Both the position numbers and the translations under genes were made by a program. The notes under the pieces are model-generated. The model ran no database searches, was not told where the DNA came from, and was given only the letters and a program-made list of their open reading frames with translations. From Marvania coccoides (Eukaryota > Chlorophyta > Trebouxiophyceae > Chlorellales > Chlorellaceae), in NCBI GenBank assembly GCA_963854735.1, contig OY978098.1, forward strand, positions 744,001 through 808,000: a stretch of 64,000 bases of DNA. Direction: 5' to 3'. Positions 23,255-34,197 of this stretch are shown here, piece after piece; within the stretch, counting starts at the first letter, position 1; each line of letters begins with the position of its first letter.

Positions 23255-24315
23255 ATGTCGGGAAGTAAACGGCAAAAGATAGAGGGCGCTGCGGCACCTA
23301 CAGCCGCAGTTTCAAAACAATTAATTGATCTCTTGTCAGCGTGCCAGCAGCAGGAGGCCCAGCTTGCGGCACCCAGCATTGTCAATGGAAGCATCGTCAT
23401 CAACAAAGACGTCGAGCTCGCTGTGCGGCAGGCAGCGGCCCTTTTGCAGGTAAACAAAATTACAAATTCTTTGCTCCCCAACCCTCCTCATTTCGCAACC
23501 ATTTCGAGGCGCATCCCTATGAAAACAACATCATAAAATACTTTGCTTTCTACAGCACGCGGTGTCAGAGCTTCAGGACGCTGTGGACGCTGCCAGGGAG
23601 CTGGCAGAGGACCAGGCCCCCGTTGCTGCCAGCGAGGAGCAGTCGCGAGAGCTCATCGCCTACGCCCACCGTCTGAGCTTCACGACCAGCGCCCCGCCGG
23701 GCTTCATCCCTGGTCAAACCCCGCTGCTGCACTTCAAGCCGCCAGCCCCGCAGGACCTCCAGCTCCGCTCCTCAGCGCTGCACCAGTTCCAGAGTGAGGC
23801 ATAGCCCTCGTTTCCACACCTTAGCACCGCAAAACCCATTCTGTCTGGCCATAAACTAAAAAATAACACTCTTTTTAACTTTAGGAGAGTATGAGCTGAA
23901 AAAGCAGGGCCAGCAGCGGGCCACCGCTTACGCAGCCCCAGCAGAGGTGCCGCCAGCCGCAGAGGAAGCGCCTCCAGTCAACCTAGCGGAGATTATCAGC
24001 AGCCTACCCCCCATGCCTGCGGGCTGGAAGCCAGGAGACCCCATCCCTGGTTTTCCAGCTGCCCAAGCATTACCTGGCAGCGGCGGCGCCCCTCCTGTTG
24101 CTGGAGCTCTTCCTGGCGAGGGAATGCCAGCAGCCGCTGCTGCGGTCGCTGTGACGCCTATTCCTGCTGCTAAGCCGGCTGCAGCTGAGCCTGCGGTCCC
24201 GGTAACAGCCACTCGCCCGCTATCAGCCGCCTTTGATTTTGCGCTGAATCCTGACTTAGAAATGGTGTTTGACGTGGGAGACAGCGATAGTGAGAGCGGG
24301 AGCGACAGCGACTGA
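23255..24315 (+). CDS. MED4: Mediator complex subunit 4 (MED4)
   Basis: Middle-module subunit of Mediator, bridging transcription factors and RNA polymerase II. Exons 23255..23449, 23556..23793, 23885..24315 give 287 residues. The MED4 signature is in exon 2: ELIAYAHRLSFTTSAPPGF followed by PAPQDLQLRSSALHQFQ, close to plant MED4 (IAYAHRISYTTFAPP). Exon 1 and early exon 2 form the usual coiled coil (KQLIDLLSACQQQEAQL, SELQDAVDAARELAED). The C-terminal third is Pro/Ala-rich, with an acidic Ser/Asp end (DSDSESGSDSD) typical of nuclear proteins. Introns are GT-AG. Plant-like rather than animal-like motifs support a green-lineage source. Confidence 0.9.
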
Positions 24316-24699
24316 AGTTGATTCGCTGTGGTTTTCTAATCTTTTCTCACTATCGTTTGAAATTGACGTAAAAATGAGCCGAGTGACCTCGAGAACTTAT
24401 TACTAAAGAAACCAGGTTTAATCCGATGGGTCCCTGAGCAGCGTTTCAGGGGCAAATGAATGTATGAATCAATTGAAAGGGGAAAGGTCGAGTGCGAAAC
24501 AAAGCGAAAAAGAAAGAAAAAGAGGTTCAGAAAATTTTCCACCGAGGAAAAAACCAACCGGTACAGAGGGGGAGAAAAAAAGGGGTGGTAGGCGTACGTC
24601 ATTAGTCAGAGAAAAAGAAAGTTTGAGGGGGAGAGAGTGGCAAGTGATTTGTTGTAAAAGAGAATAATGTGAAGGAGGAGGGGGGATGTACGAATGAAT
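24316..24699. other. Convergent spacer between MED4 and glycine-rich gene
   Basis: 384 bp tail-to-tail spacer, strongly purine-rich on the plus strand from about 24465 to 24690 (many GA and A runs). I see no coding region. Confidence 0.4.
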
Positions 24700-25340
24700 T
24701 CATGCCGTTGCCAGCCTGCGCTGGCCTTTGCGTCCTTTCTTTTTGCGGGGCTTGTACTCCCCTTCTTCATCATCGGTAAGCTCTCGAACGGTGACGTCGT
24801 TCTCAGGGCGCCGCGGCAGATTGCGGTGGAAATTGTCACCACCGCCGCCTCCACCGCCGCCGCCACCACCGCCGCCGCCGCCGCCACCGCCGCCAAAGAA
24901 CCCGCCGCCGCCACCCCCTTGATCCAGAACGAAGTAAATCCCCAAGAACAGCGCGTTCAGAGCGAGATTGCGAGCCATTTTGCTGCCGTCCCAACCGCCG
25001 CCACCGCCGCCGCCGTTTTCGTTCGTATCGATTGGTGGCAGGCCTGGCGGCCCCGAGGTCCTCTTTTTAGTGACGGAGTTGCTCTTCTGGGTGTTGGCCT
25101 GAATGAGAAGGGTTTGAGAGCGTTCTCGACGGCTGCTGCTGGCACGGCAAGCGGTGAGGGCTTGCAACCTCGGCGCCGACGCCGGGGAGCACTGCAGGAG
25201 GGAGTGAACAGCGAAATAGATGAATTTCTGGCTTCGTGAGTTTGATGTGCGCTACCCCAAAGCAAATTTTAACTCACATTACTTATCCGCAAGCCCGAGT
25301 GCGAAATAATGTGCACTCTGGAGGAGCTGGTCGACAACAT
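24700..25340 (-). CDS. Predicted plastid glycine-rich protein
   Basis: Exons 25340..25278 and 25191..24700 (GT-AG, phase 0) give 184 residues. The N-terminus (MLSTSSSRVHIISHSGLRIS, then CSPASAPRLQALTACRAS) is rich in Ser/Arg/Ala with no acidic residues, as in a chloroplast transit peptide. The mature part has one possible membrane helix (ARNLALNALFLGIYFVLD), long glycine runs with a central FF, and a charged end (RELTDDEEGEYKPRKKKGRK). I do not recognise the family. The glycine runs come from repeated GGC/GGT codons, so length may vary between strains. The opposite strand reads as long Pro/Ala runs and is a shadow. Confidence 0.65.
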
Positions 25341-25797
25341 AGACATTGGACTAGATGTTTTGGTTTAATAAAATAGTAGGCCTGTCAAAATAAGACTATT
25401 TTTTAAGAAGTTTCGGGAAATTGTTTTTGGTTGCGATGAAAAATGGGAATGCGTGGGCCACGCTGCGCTGGCACGACCTCTATGCTGTTACAGTGTTTTA
25501 ATATTTCGTCACGGCGTCGTGTTGAGGAAAAGTGATTGCAACAAGGACAAAAGAAAGAGATGCAGGTCGAGTCGACGCGCGGCCTCGTAAATACGGCGTT
25601 CTTGTCGATCTGTCATATTTTCAGACATTTGATGAGGAGCTGGATGGGTTTCCGTTGAAAGCGCTTGAGATCATTTTCACGAACAACTGAACAGCCGCTG
25701 AATCTACACATCCCAACCAACGAACGTACCACGCTTGGTGTTTCCCCCATGCAATGGCCATTAATCATTAACTTGTTGACCAGTTGAACACATTGAA
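25341..25797. promoter_or_regulatory. Divergent spacer, glycine-rich gene and rhamnosyltransferase-like 2
   Basis: 457-bp head-to-head spacer with both promoters. No motif or additional gene is evident. Confidence 0.35.
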
Positions 25798-27200
25798 ATG
25801 GCCGCCAGCCCCGTGAAGGCTCTTGGCAGTCCGGTGGGTCGAAAGTCGACATCGAACAGCCCCTTCAATCGCAGCCCCGTCAAATCCGCCCTCATCGGCG
25901 CCGCTCGGCGTCGCGTCGGCCTCTTCTCGCCACCTCGCCGCGTCAGCCTGACCGCCGCAGCGCTCGCCTGGGTAGTGCTCCTCTCATTTCTCGGCCGCAG
26001 TGTCCGTGAAGCAGTGTCCCCTGTGCTGATGCCAGACCACGAAGACGACCCAATGGCAGACCTGCCCAGCCACTTGGGCTCACGCGTCCTCCTGGAGGGC
26101 CTGGGTCCGCCCATCTACCCCCCTCTGTTCACATGTCCAGACGGCCGCAACGGCATTCAAGTCATCCATACCCGCTTCCTACTGGGCCAGTACAACGCCA
26201 ACATCACCTTCATGGCCTCCCGCCTGTTGCTGATGTCCACCTTCTTCGTGCCGACGCTCAATGCGCAGACATCCCAAAATTTTGTTGTAGTGGCTTCTTA
26301 CGACGCTCGCCTGCCGCCGACGGTCATCAAAGCGATGAAAGCGGAGCTGGACAAGCTGCGGGCGCCGGTGCTGCTGCAGGAGGAGGCCGTGCTGGGACGG
26401 TCCCTGCACGAGGCGTACCTGGCACGGGCGGCGATGGTGCCGCTGCTCCGCCAGAAGGGAATTATCCCTGCAGACGCACCAGACAAGCTGGATCTCTACA
26501 TAACGTCCCGCATGGACACAGACGACGCAGTGCACGTGCGCGGGGTGGCGGAGGTGCAGCGGCTGGCATGCAGCGGGCCAGAGACAAAAAATTATGCTCT
26601 CCAAGTGGTGTACATGAAAGCGGGGCTGCTGTGGGAGCCTTCAGGAGAGCAGCAGGCGCCCCACGGCATGGTGGCGCCCCCCATTCCTGAGCCCCGCTTC
26701 CTGGCCATCCTGCAGTCGATGATTACGGGGTACAAAATGGAAAAATGCAAGATGAACGTGTACTCGCACCGCCACACCCAGCCGTTCACCCTCAACAGCG
26801 TGACCAAGCCCGACTGCCCGTTTGTGTTAAGAATAGCGAGGAATATCCACGTGTGGGAGCCGCCAGCCGGCGAATGGGGCAGCTTGGTGCGCATTCCCCC
26901 CCCTCCCTGCTATACGGCGCTCACCGCTTTTCTTCTCTGTCTACACAGTTTTGTTTATGTTGACCATTTCTTTCTTGATCTTTTTCACTGCAGTACACAC
27001 GCACTAGGACGTCTTCCACTATTAAAAAGAATAAAACAGAGGACGACGCGTGGGCGCCAGCCATGGCTTCGGCGCTTCGGCGCTCCTTTGGTCTCGACCC
27101 AGCCAACGTGGTCCTCACTAACCTGTTCTTTGCTGGGTTTGGGGAGGAAGCGCCCGAGCTGCTGGTGGCCAAGAACCCCTGGGGAGGGTGGAGATAGCCT
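25798..27200 (+). CDS. Rhamnosyltransferase-like type II membrane protein 2
   Basis: 431 residues from exons 25798..26886 and 26994..27200 (GT-AG, phase 0). The cytosolic N-terminus has two SPVK motifs, a proline-directed kinase consensus (ASPVKALG, RSPVKSAL). A hydrophobic anchor (VSLTAAALAWVVLLSFLG) follows. The catalytic region has FTCPDGRNGIQVIHTRFLLG, PTLNAQTSQNFVVVASYD and TSRMDTDDAVHVRGVAEVQR, with the DxDD motif of PF11316 putative rhamnosyltransferases. Exon 2 has YTRTRTSST and RRSFGLDPANVVLTNLFFAG, the shared C-terminal block. It is the first member of the 25.8-36.4 kb glycosyltransferase cluster. Acceptor and sugar are unknown. Confidence 0.8.
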
Positions 27201-27661
27201 AGTTGAGTTGAAAGAAGTAAAATTGAAACAACAGAATCGTCGAGGCTGTAATAGCAGAGCCCCCCTTCTCCCCTCGTTTCTGTCTTTGAGACCGAGGCAA
27301 TTGCCCTGGAATTGCAAGAGATTCCTATTTATTTGAAGTTATTCATGTGCTATTGAAATGAGCTGTCTTGATTACTAAGAAATGGTTGAACCCACCAATT
27401 TTTCATGCTGCACTGTGCCAGCACATCTTTTTTTCTTTTTCCGTACTACTTTATTGTTTTATATATCTGCTACTACCCCCCTTCTCTCTCTCTTCCCATC
27501 CCCCCTATATTGCTTTCCATTACGTTGTGAGTTCGTTTTACTTTGTCTATACTTCCCCCCGCTAATAACCCATGTTGTGTGTCCAATTGAAGACACGTTT
27601 CAGCAACTTTTATTCCGCTCAGAACCCTCTCGCTGTTTCCTCTCTTGTTTATTTATATTAT
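27201..27661. other. Convergent spacer, rhamnosyltransferase-like 2 and GT61 A
   Basis: 461 bp, pyrimidine-rich (many CTTT and CCC tracts) between about 27410 and 27570. No gene seen. Confidence 0.4.
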
Positions 27662-29367
27662 TTAACACGAAAACACGTCATCAGGGGAGGTGGGGTTGTC
27701 CAGATCCCACCCACAAGACGGGCACAGAAACGCTGAGTAAGGGCGGGAGGAAGTTACGCTGCTCACAAACCAATTCGTGCCCACAGTGTTGCGCACAGTG
27801 GCCGCTGCGCCCGTTACCAGCCTCCGCAGCGCTCTGACGTCCACCTCAAAGTCGGAAGCCTCTGAAAAGTGGTATCGCTCCGCCCCGGTTTTCCGGTTGA
27901 AAGGTGTAGAAAACCCGGCCGCCTGCCAGCTGAGGTAGGACTTACCAGTTTGTACTGCCAGATTGCGGTACATGGGGTCTGCGTCGGCGTGCGGGAACAG
28001 CTCAATCACCACTGCGCCGTGCGGCAGCCACAGCACGTTGGGCCCCGCGCCGCCATGCGGAAAAACGTACACGTCCGCTCCTCTCACCGCCTCCACCTGC
28101 TTCTTAAACGGTAGCGTCCCCAGGTCGACGTCCTTCACCGTGAAGTCCGGCAGTGCAACACGCATTGCATGCAGCATGGCCTCCTCGTTGAGAACCCGTC
28201 GCGCAGTCGACGCTCGCCGCGTAGCATACAGCAGCGTGTGGCGGCATCGCCCCTTCCGGGGGCCCCCTAGCCCCAGTTCTGCCAGCACAGTTTCCACAAA
28301 TTCCTGCAGCGGAGGGCTAGCTTGGGCCGGCAGCGGCCTCTCCAGCCACAGCCACGATGAGCCTATAGTCACAGCCCGCCGCATCCTCACACACCCTTTC
28401 GCCTCCTTCACGACCTCCGCCCACGGAACGTACTTCCCCAGCACGCCCAGCACGCCAGGAAAGGACACTCCAGCGTCAGCGGTCCTGGCGATAAACTCCC
28501 ACCGCCGCTTGAATAGAGGGGGCTGGTCGTTGAGGATATCGTTCAAGTGGGTGACGCGCCAGTTGCTGCCCGCCAGCGGGGTCGCGCTGCCGCACGTGGC
28601 CCGCCGTATCAACCAAAAGTGGTACCACACAGTACTCAACTCATCATAAACGTTCTGCGCAGCGCGCCCCAGCGTGTCTGAGATGATGATGTAGTTTTCA
28701 TCCAGCGTTTTGCACGACTGCCGGTCCGACCGCGGCTGCAACTGCGCCACCAGCGAGCTGGTGACCTTCTTCATGGCAAGCGTTTCGTTTCTGTTGTAGC
28801 CCATGAAACAGGAGCCAGGCACGCTGAATTTGGTGGCCGTGCCGTTTTCCGACAGCTCAAACTCCAGGTCCGTCAGCTGCCAGGCCGTCATGGCCAAGGA
28901 CTGCACGGAGGGTGGGCCGCTGGGAATGAAAGCGCCACTGGCAGTGACCGGGTCTTCTGCTGCGTAGTACAAGGCTCTGCACTGCGAAGGCAGCTCGCAC
29001 ATCCTGCAAAAATAGTTCAGTGTAAGATTCTTTTTCCGCTGCACATATTTTTGGGAAGAACGCTGCCCGTTTTTGCCACTTATTAAAGGTCTTACTTTTC
29101 TGGAGGGGCCGCTGGAGTGCAATGTGGCGTGACTGGCGACTCTGGCGGCACAACGGCCTGCTGCTGCTGCTGCTGTATGAAGGTCGTTCCTGTGTTATCG
29201 GCATCCGGGCGTGCTGCATCAGCGTTCTGTAGGGTTGCTGACATCACAGCTCCGCAGACAAAGCCGGCAAACAGGCAGAACAGAGAGAGGGGCACCGGGC
29301 CAGGCCAATTGCTCTGCACGCCGAGTGCATGGCCACGACGAAACGGTTTCCAGGGAAATGGCAGCAT
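27662..29367 (-). CDS. GT61-family glycosyltransferase A (DUF563 type)
   Basis: 537 residues from exons 29367..29096 and 29003..27662 (GT-AG, phase 2). GT61 enzymes include plant xylosyl- and arabinosyltransferases and animal EOGT, acting in the Golgi or ER. A short basic N-terminus precedes one membrane segment (VPLSLFCLFAGFVCGAVM) and a Gln-rich stem. The GT61 C-terminal signature is clear: VRGADVYVFPHGGAGPNVLW followed by LPHGAVVIELFPH. Middle motifs DNYIIISDTLGR-like and ADAGVSFPGVLGVLGKY are shared with copy B at 29.6-31.5 kb, which is near-identical in nucleotide sequence over this part. Copy A lacks the intron that copy B has after NLA. Confidence 0.85.
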
Positions 29368-29586
29368 GACCGCTACTCATTTGCGATATTTATTCAATTT
29401 CGATGTTGACATGTTTAATATTTTTCCGGAGCGTGTCGGAATTCATTGCTGGTGGCCGTGCTTTGAGTTGATATTGATTTAATAAATTTATTAATGATAT
29501 CAACACGATCACTTCAACGCTGTTTAGCTCAACCAACTATTTTTTTTTCCTGCTCTGCCTGCTGGGCCCACACGTTCCTCTTTCTT

Positions 29587-31463
29587 TCAATGGCATGTAT
29601 GGCGCCGCCCGCTGTCTGGGCACACAGTGCACAGGAACGCCGAGTAGGGCGCAGAGGAAGAGGCGTTGCTCACAAACCAATTTGTGCCCACGGTGTTGCG
29701 CACCGTCACCGCGGCGGCCAGCAGCAGCTGCTGCAGCGCCTTCAGGTCCACATTGAAGTCTGAAGCTTCGCCAAAGTGGTATATGTCTCTCGAGCGCTTG
29801 GTCCCAATTTTCTTCCAATCAAAGGGCGCTGCAAACTCAGGCGCCTGCCAGCTGAGGTAGCTCTTCCCTGTTTGTACCTGTAGGTGCCGTGGAAAAGGGG
29901 GAGGAAAAAGACGGAATAAGAGATGGAGAAGATGGAATTTGCAGCAAAAAAAAATAAAAAAAAATAGGAAGCAGAATTCATGGGAGAAAACACCAAAAAT
30001 TTCCTCACCGCCAGATTGCGGTACATGGGGTCGGCGTCGGCGTGCGGGAACAGCTCAATCACCACTGCGCCGTGCGGCAGCCACAGCACGTTGGGCCCCG
30101 CGCCGCCATGCGGAAAAACGTACACGTCCGCTCCTCTCACCGCCTCCACCTGCTTCTCAAACGGCAGCGTCCCCAGGTCGACGTCCTTTACCGTGAAGTC
30201 CGGCAGTGCAGCACGCATAGCATGCAGCATGGCCTCCTCGTTGAGAACCCGTCGCGCAACTGCCTTGCGTCTGGTGGCATACAGCAGCGTGTGTTTACAC
30301 CTTCCCTCCCTAGGGTGGCTCAGCCCCAGGTCTTGCAGCACCGCGTTCACAAATTCCTGCAGCGGGGGGCTAGCTTGGGCCGGCAGCGGTCTATCTAGCC
30401 ACAGCCACGATGAGCCTACAGTTACAGCCCGTCGCAGCCGTACGCAACGCCCTTTTGCCTCCTTCACGACCTCCGCCCACGGCACATACTTCCCCAGCAC
30501 GCCCAGCACGCCAGGAAAGGACACTCCAGCGTCAGCGGTCCTGGCGATAAATTCTAGTCTACGAGGGAAGCGAGGGGGCTGGTCGTTGAGGATGTCGTTC
30601 AAGTGGGTTATTCGCCACCGACCTGAGAACTGGGAGGAGTCTCCCCCGCACGTGGCCCGCCGTATCAGCCAGTAGTGGTACCAGATCGTTGACAGCTCAT
30701 CAAATAAATTGTGAACTGACCGCCCCAGCGTGTCTGAGATGATGATGTAGTTGTCGTCCAGCGTTTTGCACGTCTTCTTTTCCGACCGCGGCTGCAGCTG
30801 CGCCACCAGCGAGCTGGGGATGTCTTTCATGACGCTGGTTTCCTCAGCGTCAAATCCTTCAAAGCACGGCTCTGTCACGCTGAACCTGGTGGCTGTGCCA
30901 TTCTTTGCCAGCTCCAGCACCAGATCGCGAAAGTGCCAGGCCGTCATGCCGTACGCGTGCGGCGGGGGCTTCGTTGTTGGTACGACAGCACTTCTGGCGG
31001 TAATGGGGTCCTCCGTGGCGTAGTTTAAGGTGCCACAGCGAGGGGGCAGCGCACAGGTCCTGTAAAGGCACACCATACGATGTCAATGGAGCGATTCGTT
31101 AAAACAAGTTGTGATAGAAAAAGTAGAGAGAAAGAAGCAGGAAGCTGGTAATGGAGAGCAAATGGAGAGCTCAATGAAAGATAAAAAGTAGAAATTAGAT
31201 TTCACATCATCTTGAATCTATTTCTATATTTAAAGCACATTTCTCTCTATTTCCCTGCCTAACCTGCCAGCTGCAGAGGCGGTGGCTGGGTCGTCCATAG
31301 TGCCTGCAAAGTGCAGGGCGTGATTGCCATGGTATGCCTCCAGCTGAGTGTCGCTGAAGTTCTGGATGATGGTGGAAATCAGCGCGCCGCTGACGAAGCC
31401 AATGAAGAGGTACAGCACCCGCACGGGGCCAGGCCTTCGAACTGGACGGCCGCTCCCGCTCAT
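29587..31463 (-). CDS. GT61-family glycosyltransferase B, tandem duplicate
   Basis: 513 residues from exons 31463..31264, 31059..30009 and 29877..29587. Type II topology: basic N-terminus (SGSGRPVRRPGPVR), then anchor (VLYLFIGFVSGALISTII). It carries the same GT61 signature as copy A (GADVYVFPHGGAGPNVLWLP) and the same N-terminal catalytic blocks (CKTLDDNYIIISDTLGR). Intron 2 (30008..29878, GT-AG, phase 0) interrupts NLA|VQTGKSYLSW, which is continuous in copy A. The region 30011-30260 differs from 27957-28206 at only a few bases, whereas the N-terminal exons differ much more, so part of the gene was recently duplicated or converted. The C-terminal tail differs from copy A. Confidence 0.85.
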
Positions 31464-31837
31464 TGTGGGTCTGTTTGCAGCGGCATTAAATGAGGAAGAC
31501 GGAAAACAAATGCGTTGTTTCTGGGGAGGATTAATGGCTGGTTTATGGCGCTTGACGAGGAGAAAAAGGGAGGGCAGAAATAATTAATTAATTAGATTAA
31601 TTAATTAGATCACATAAAAAAAATATATATATAAATTTGTGCGTTCATTCGTTCGCGACTATCTCTTCGTCTTTGAATTTAAAATGTGCATACGGGTTTG
31701 CAATAAAATCTCAGAGAGATACAAGGATTTTTGTGTCGTAGCCCACAAAAGAATCCTTCGGTTGTTGTGCGGGGCCCGGGGGGGAGGGGACAAGGGCACG
31801 GGGTTTTGGTGTGGTAATTTCTTATTGCGGCAATTAG

Positions 31838-31918
31838 GGAGAATTTGGTCCGAGAATTTGGTCCGAGAAATTGGTTCGAGAAATTGGTGAGAAATTGGTC
31901 CGTGTGAGAAATTGGTGA
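31838..31918 (+). repeat. 13-bp minisatellite, about six copies
   Basis: Units resemble GAGAAATTGGTCC with A/T and end-length variation. They run head to tail without spacers, so this is not a CRISPR array. Confidence 0.85.
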
Positions 31919-31981
31919 AACGTTCATGTTTGTGGCATTTCACCTCTGTTTACATGTTGTATGTTTGTATAATACATAATT

Positions 31982-32179
31982 ATGGAGGATTTCGTGGATC
32001 CGGAGACGATCCGAGTCCGAGAGGATGGAAATTGGTTGATGCTGAAAATTTGGGGGCAAAGAAGAGGATGATTTGTTCAATATCAACGAGGATAGCGATG
32101 CACATGCCAGTGCAGCTGCGAGGAAAATACTGGGGGACATGCAAAATAAAGGGGAGTGGTACTTAGCCCCCAGGCCTTG
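31982..32179 (+). pseudogene. Acidic coding-like fragment with one frameshift, unknown origin
   Basis: An ATG frame from 31982 (starting MEDFVDPETIRVREDGNW) closes at 32071. A second frame takes over at about 32058 with KEEDDLFNINEDSDAHASAA and runs to a TGA at 32177-32179. Skipping one base in the run before 32058 would join them into a hydrophilic, acidic segment of about 65 residues. Composition looks protein-like in both parts, but I recognise no family. It could be a gene relic, an exon with an unseen intron, or chance. Confidence 0.3.
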
Positions 32180-32370
32180 AATCTCTCTGCGGCAATTCGC
32201 CAGGCCCAACTGCGCTGTTCAAAGTCTCCAGCGCACCAGCTGATATGACACCTCCCATATCACACCATCTGCATGAAGGCAGGGCCGCATTTTGTCCCAT
32301 TGGGCCTCGTTCTTGCAGCTTGCCGTCGAAACGGTGCTCCCACCCACCTCAATAGGCAACCCCCCATAGC

Positions 32371-32402
32371 CCCCCCCCCCCCCCCCACCCCCCCCCCCCC
32401 CC
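32371..32402 (+). repeat. Poly-C run interrupted by one A
   Basis: Two C runs around a single A, downstream of rhamnosyltransferase-like 3. Confidence 0.9.
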
Positions 32403-32572
32403 AACCCAGGCCCCCTCCCTCCCGGCTGCTGGTTCTGCTGCCGGTGCTCAAGGTCATTTTGATTTTTAATAACAAAGTACGGATGAAAACATGAATAGAT
32501 AGAAAGAAAAAATCAGAGAAAATAGAGCCAATAAAATAAAGCCAGATTATATCAGTTTTAATATGATAATAA

Positions 32573-34197
32573 TCATCGCCGCCGCTCCATCCCTGCCACC
32601 ACCCCTTTAGCCTCAAACAGCGCCGCTGCCTCCCGCTCCAGCCCAGCAAGCATCATGTTGGTCGTCGTCAGGGCCGCCGCCGACACGTGGAATGACGTAA
32701 TCAACGTTTGCAAATCAGCGGGGCGTGTGAAGAAGTGAATATCACTTTTCAAAACCCTCCAACTGGCGGCTGTTCGCACGCACAGGCTGCCCACCTCCCC
32801 CACCGGCGGAGACCAATAGAAGCTATCTTTCTTAAGGTTGAAATTGAATTTGCAGTCTGGTCCGATGTAGAGAGCTTCGATATCTTGGGGGCGGTGCTGC
32901 TTGTGGCTGTACACGTTGATGTGCTGCGCGCACTTCTGCACAAACCCCCTTCAAGAATTAACCAAGGAAAATGGAAAGATTAGGCAAAACATTTGCTGGG
33001 TAAGGAACAAAAAAAAGTTTTCCAACACAAATTTGCTGCATGGTTGCAGGTGAGCCCCTTCACAACATATCTTTGATGCCCTTGTTAGCTTTTTTCGGGG
33101 CTGTTCTCGTCGCCAGGCCAGAGTTTCGATCGAAAATTCCCAACAACAACGCCTTCGGGCAAAGTTGCCCGCCGGCCGGTATACAAAACCCCGGTTCCAG
33201 GGTTCACCCACAAAAAAATATTTCCGATCGCAGAAAAGTGTATTGGAGAAATAGAGGAAACATAAAAAAGAACTTTTTCCACGACCCACCTTTCGCTGAG
33301 CACCATGGTTTGCATGACTCCCGTCTGCAATCCTGTTTCTGCCGCCGCTGCTGCTGCTGCTGCTGCTCCTTGCGCTTCCTCCCCCACCCCAGCCACCCCA
33401 TAATCATGCTGAGCTGATGGAAGCCACAGCTGCGCCTGTCGCAGCGCCGCCAGCCGCACCGGGGACCCGCTCTTTCCACCGCCAGTACACGCCCACTGTT
33501 GCAATCCCGCCACTGCTTTGTAGTGCACAGCGTCCTCAGCATCCATGCGACTTTCCACCAAAAAATCGATGCGCCGCACCCGTGGGTCCTTCGCCGCCAG
33601 CCGCTCCATCACCGCGGGGAAGTCGACAGGTGTCGGTTGGGCGTCTGAACCGCCACGCTCTGGCGACGCCACAGCGGGCGCTCTCACGCTCTTCAGCGTA
33701 TCTTGCAGCGCCTTGAAGGCGGTGGGGCCGAGATCAGGGTCAAATGAGGCGTAGATCACAAACTTTTTGGTGGTCTGTGCAGCCAGGGAGGGGCCAAAGA
33801 AGGTGCGCATTAGTTGGAGGCGTGCTGCAGCCAACAGAGCACTCGTGTTGGTTGTTTGGGCGCCCAGAAAGCGGGTGTGGACGATGTGGAGCCCCAGACG
33901 CCCATCTGGGCAGGTGAAAAGGAAGTCTCGGAGGCCTGTGGTCCAATTACCGGCTGGCGTTGTGGGGAGGTTCCTCCAAGCGGAGGAAGGAGCAAGGCCG
34001 GAAGGAAAAGGGCGGAGAACCAAGACGGTGATGATGAGGAACACCGCCACACCGATGACGGAGTCTTTCTTCACGCGCTTTTTCTGCTCGAAGAGTAACT
34101 CTCTTGCGGCCAGAGGCGCCGCCTTTTGGGGCGACTGAAGGGCGGCCTTGGCTGGGGACTTGACGGGCGAGCGTCGGATCACCGAGGGCAGCGTCAT
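32573..34197 (-). CDS. Rhamnosyltransferase-like type II membrane protein 3
   Basis: 427 residues from exons 34197..33290 and 32948..32573. The cytosolic tail has RSPVKSPAK, as in copy 2, and a basic patch (EQKKRVKK) before the anchor (VIGVAVFLIITVLVL). Catalytic region: FTCPDGRLGLHIVHTRFLGA, PSLAAQTTKKFVIYASFDP, and ESRMDAEDAVHYKAVAGLQQ, where the DxDD motif reads DAED. The intron uses an AAG acceptor (TTGAAG|GGGGTTT), since only this restores the FVQKC block matching FIKKC in copy 4. The C-terminal exon has SLCVRTAASW and ALTTTNMMLAGLE. A poly-Ala run and a gap after WLPSAQHDYG show more divergence than in copies 2 and 4. Confidence 0.78.

Larger units (their letters stand above)
31464..32572. 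other. 1.1-kb spacer with repeats and a coding-like fragment
   Basis: Between GT61 B and rhamnosyltransferase-like 3. It holds a TTAATTAATTAGA repeat near 31581-31611, a 13-bp minisatellite at 31838-31918, a coding-like fragment at 31982-32179 and an interrupted C run at 32371-32402. No intact gene seen. Confidence 0.6.

Noticed and set aside
24694..25239. Plus-strand frame rich in Ala/Thr and Pro runs
   Set aside because: It is the antisense of glycine codons in the minus-strand plastid protein, which also has a plausible transit peptide and a clean intron.
31838..31918. CRISPR-like array
   Set aside because: The 13-bp units are contiguous with no unique spacers, so this is a minisatellite.
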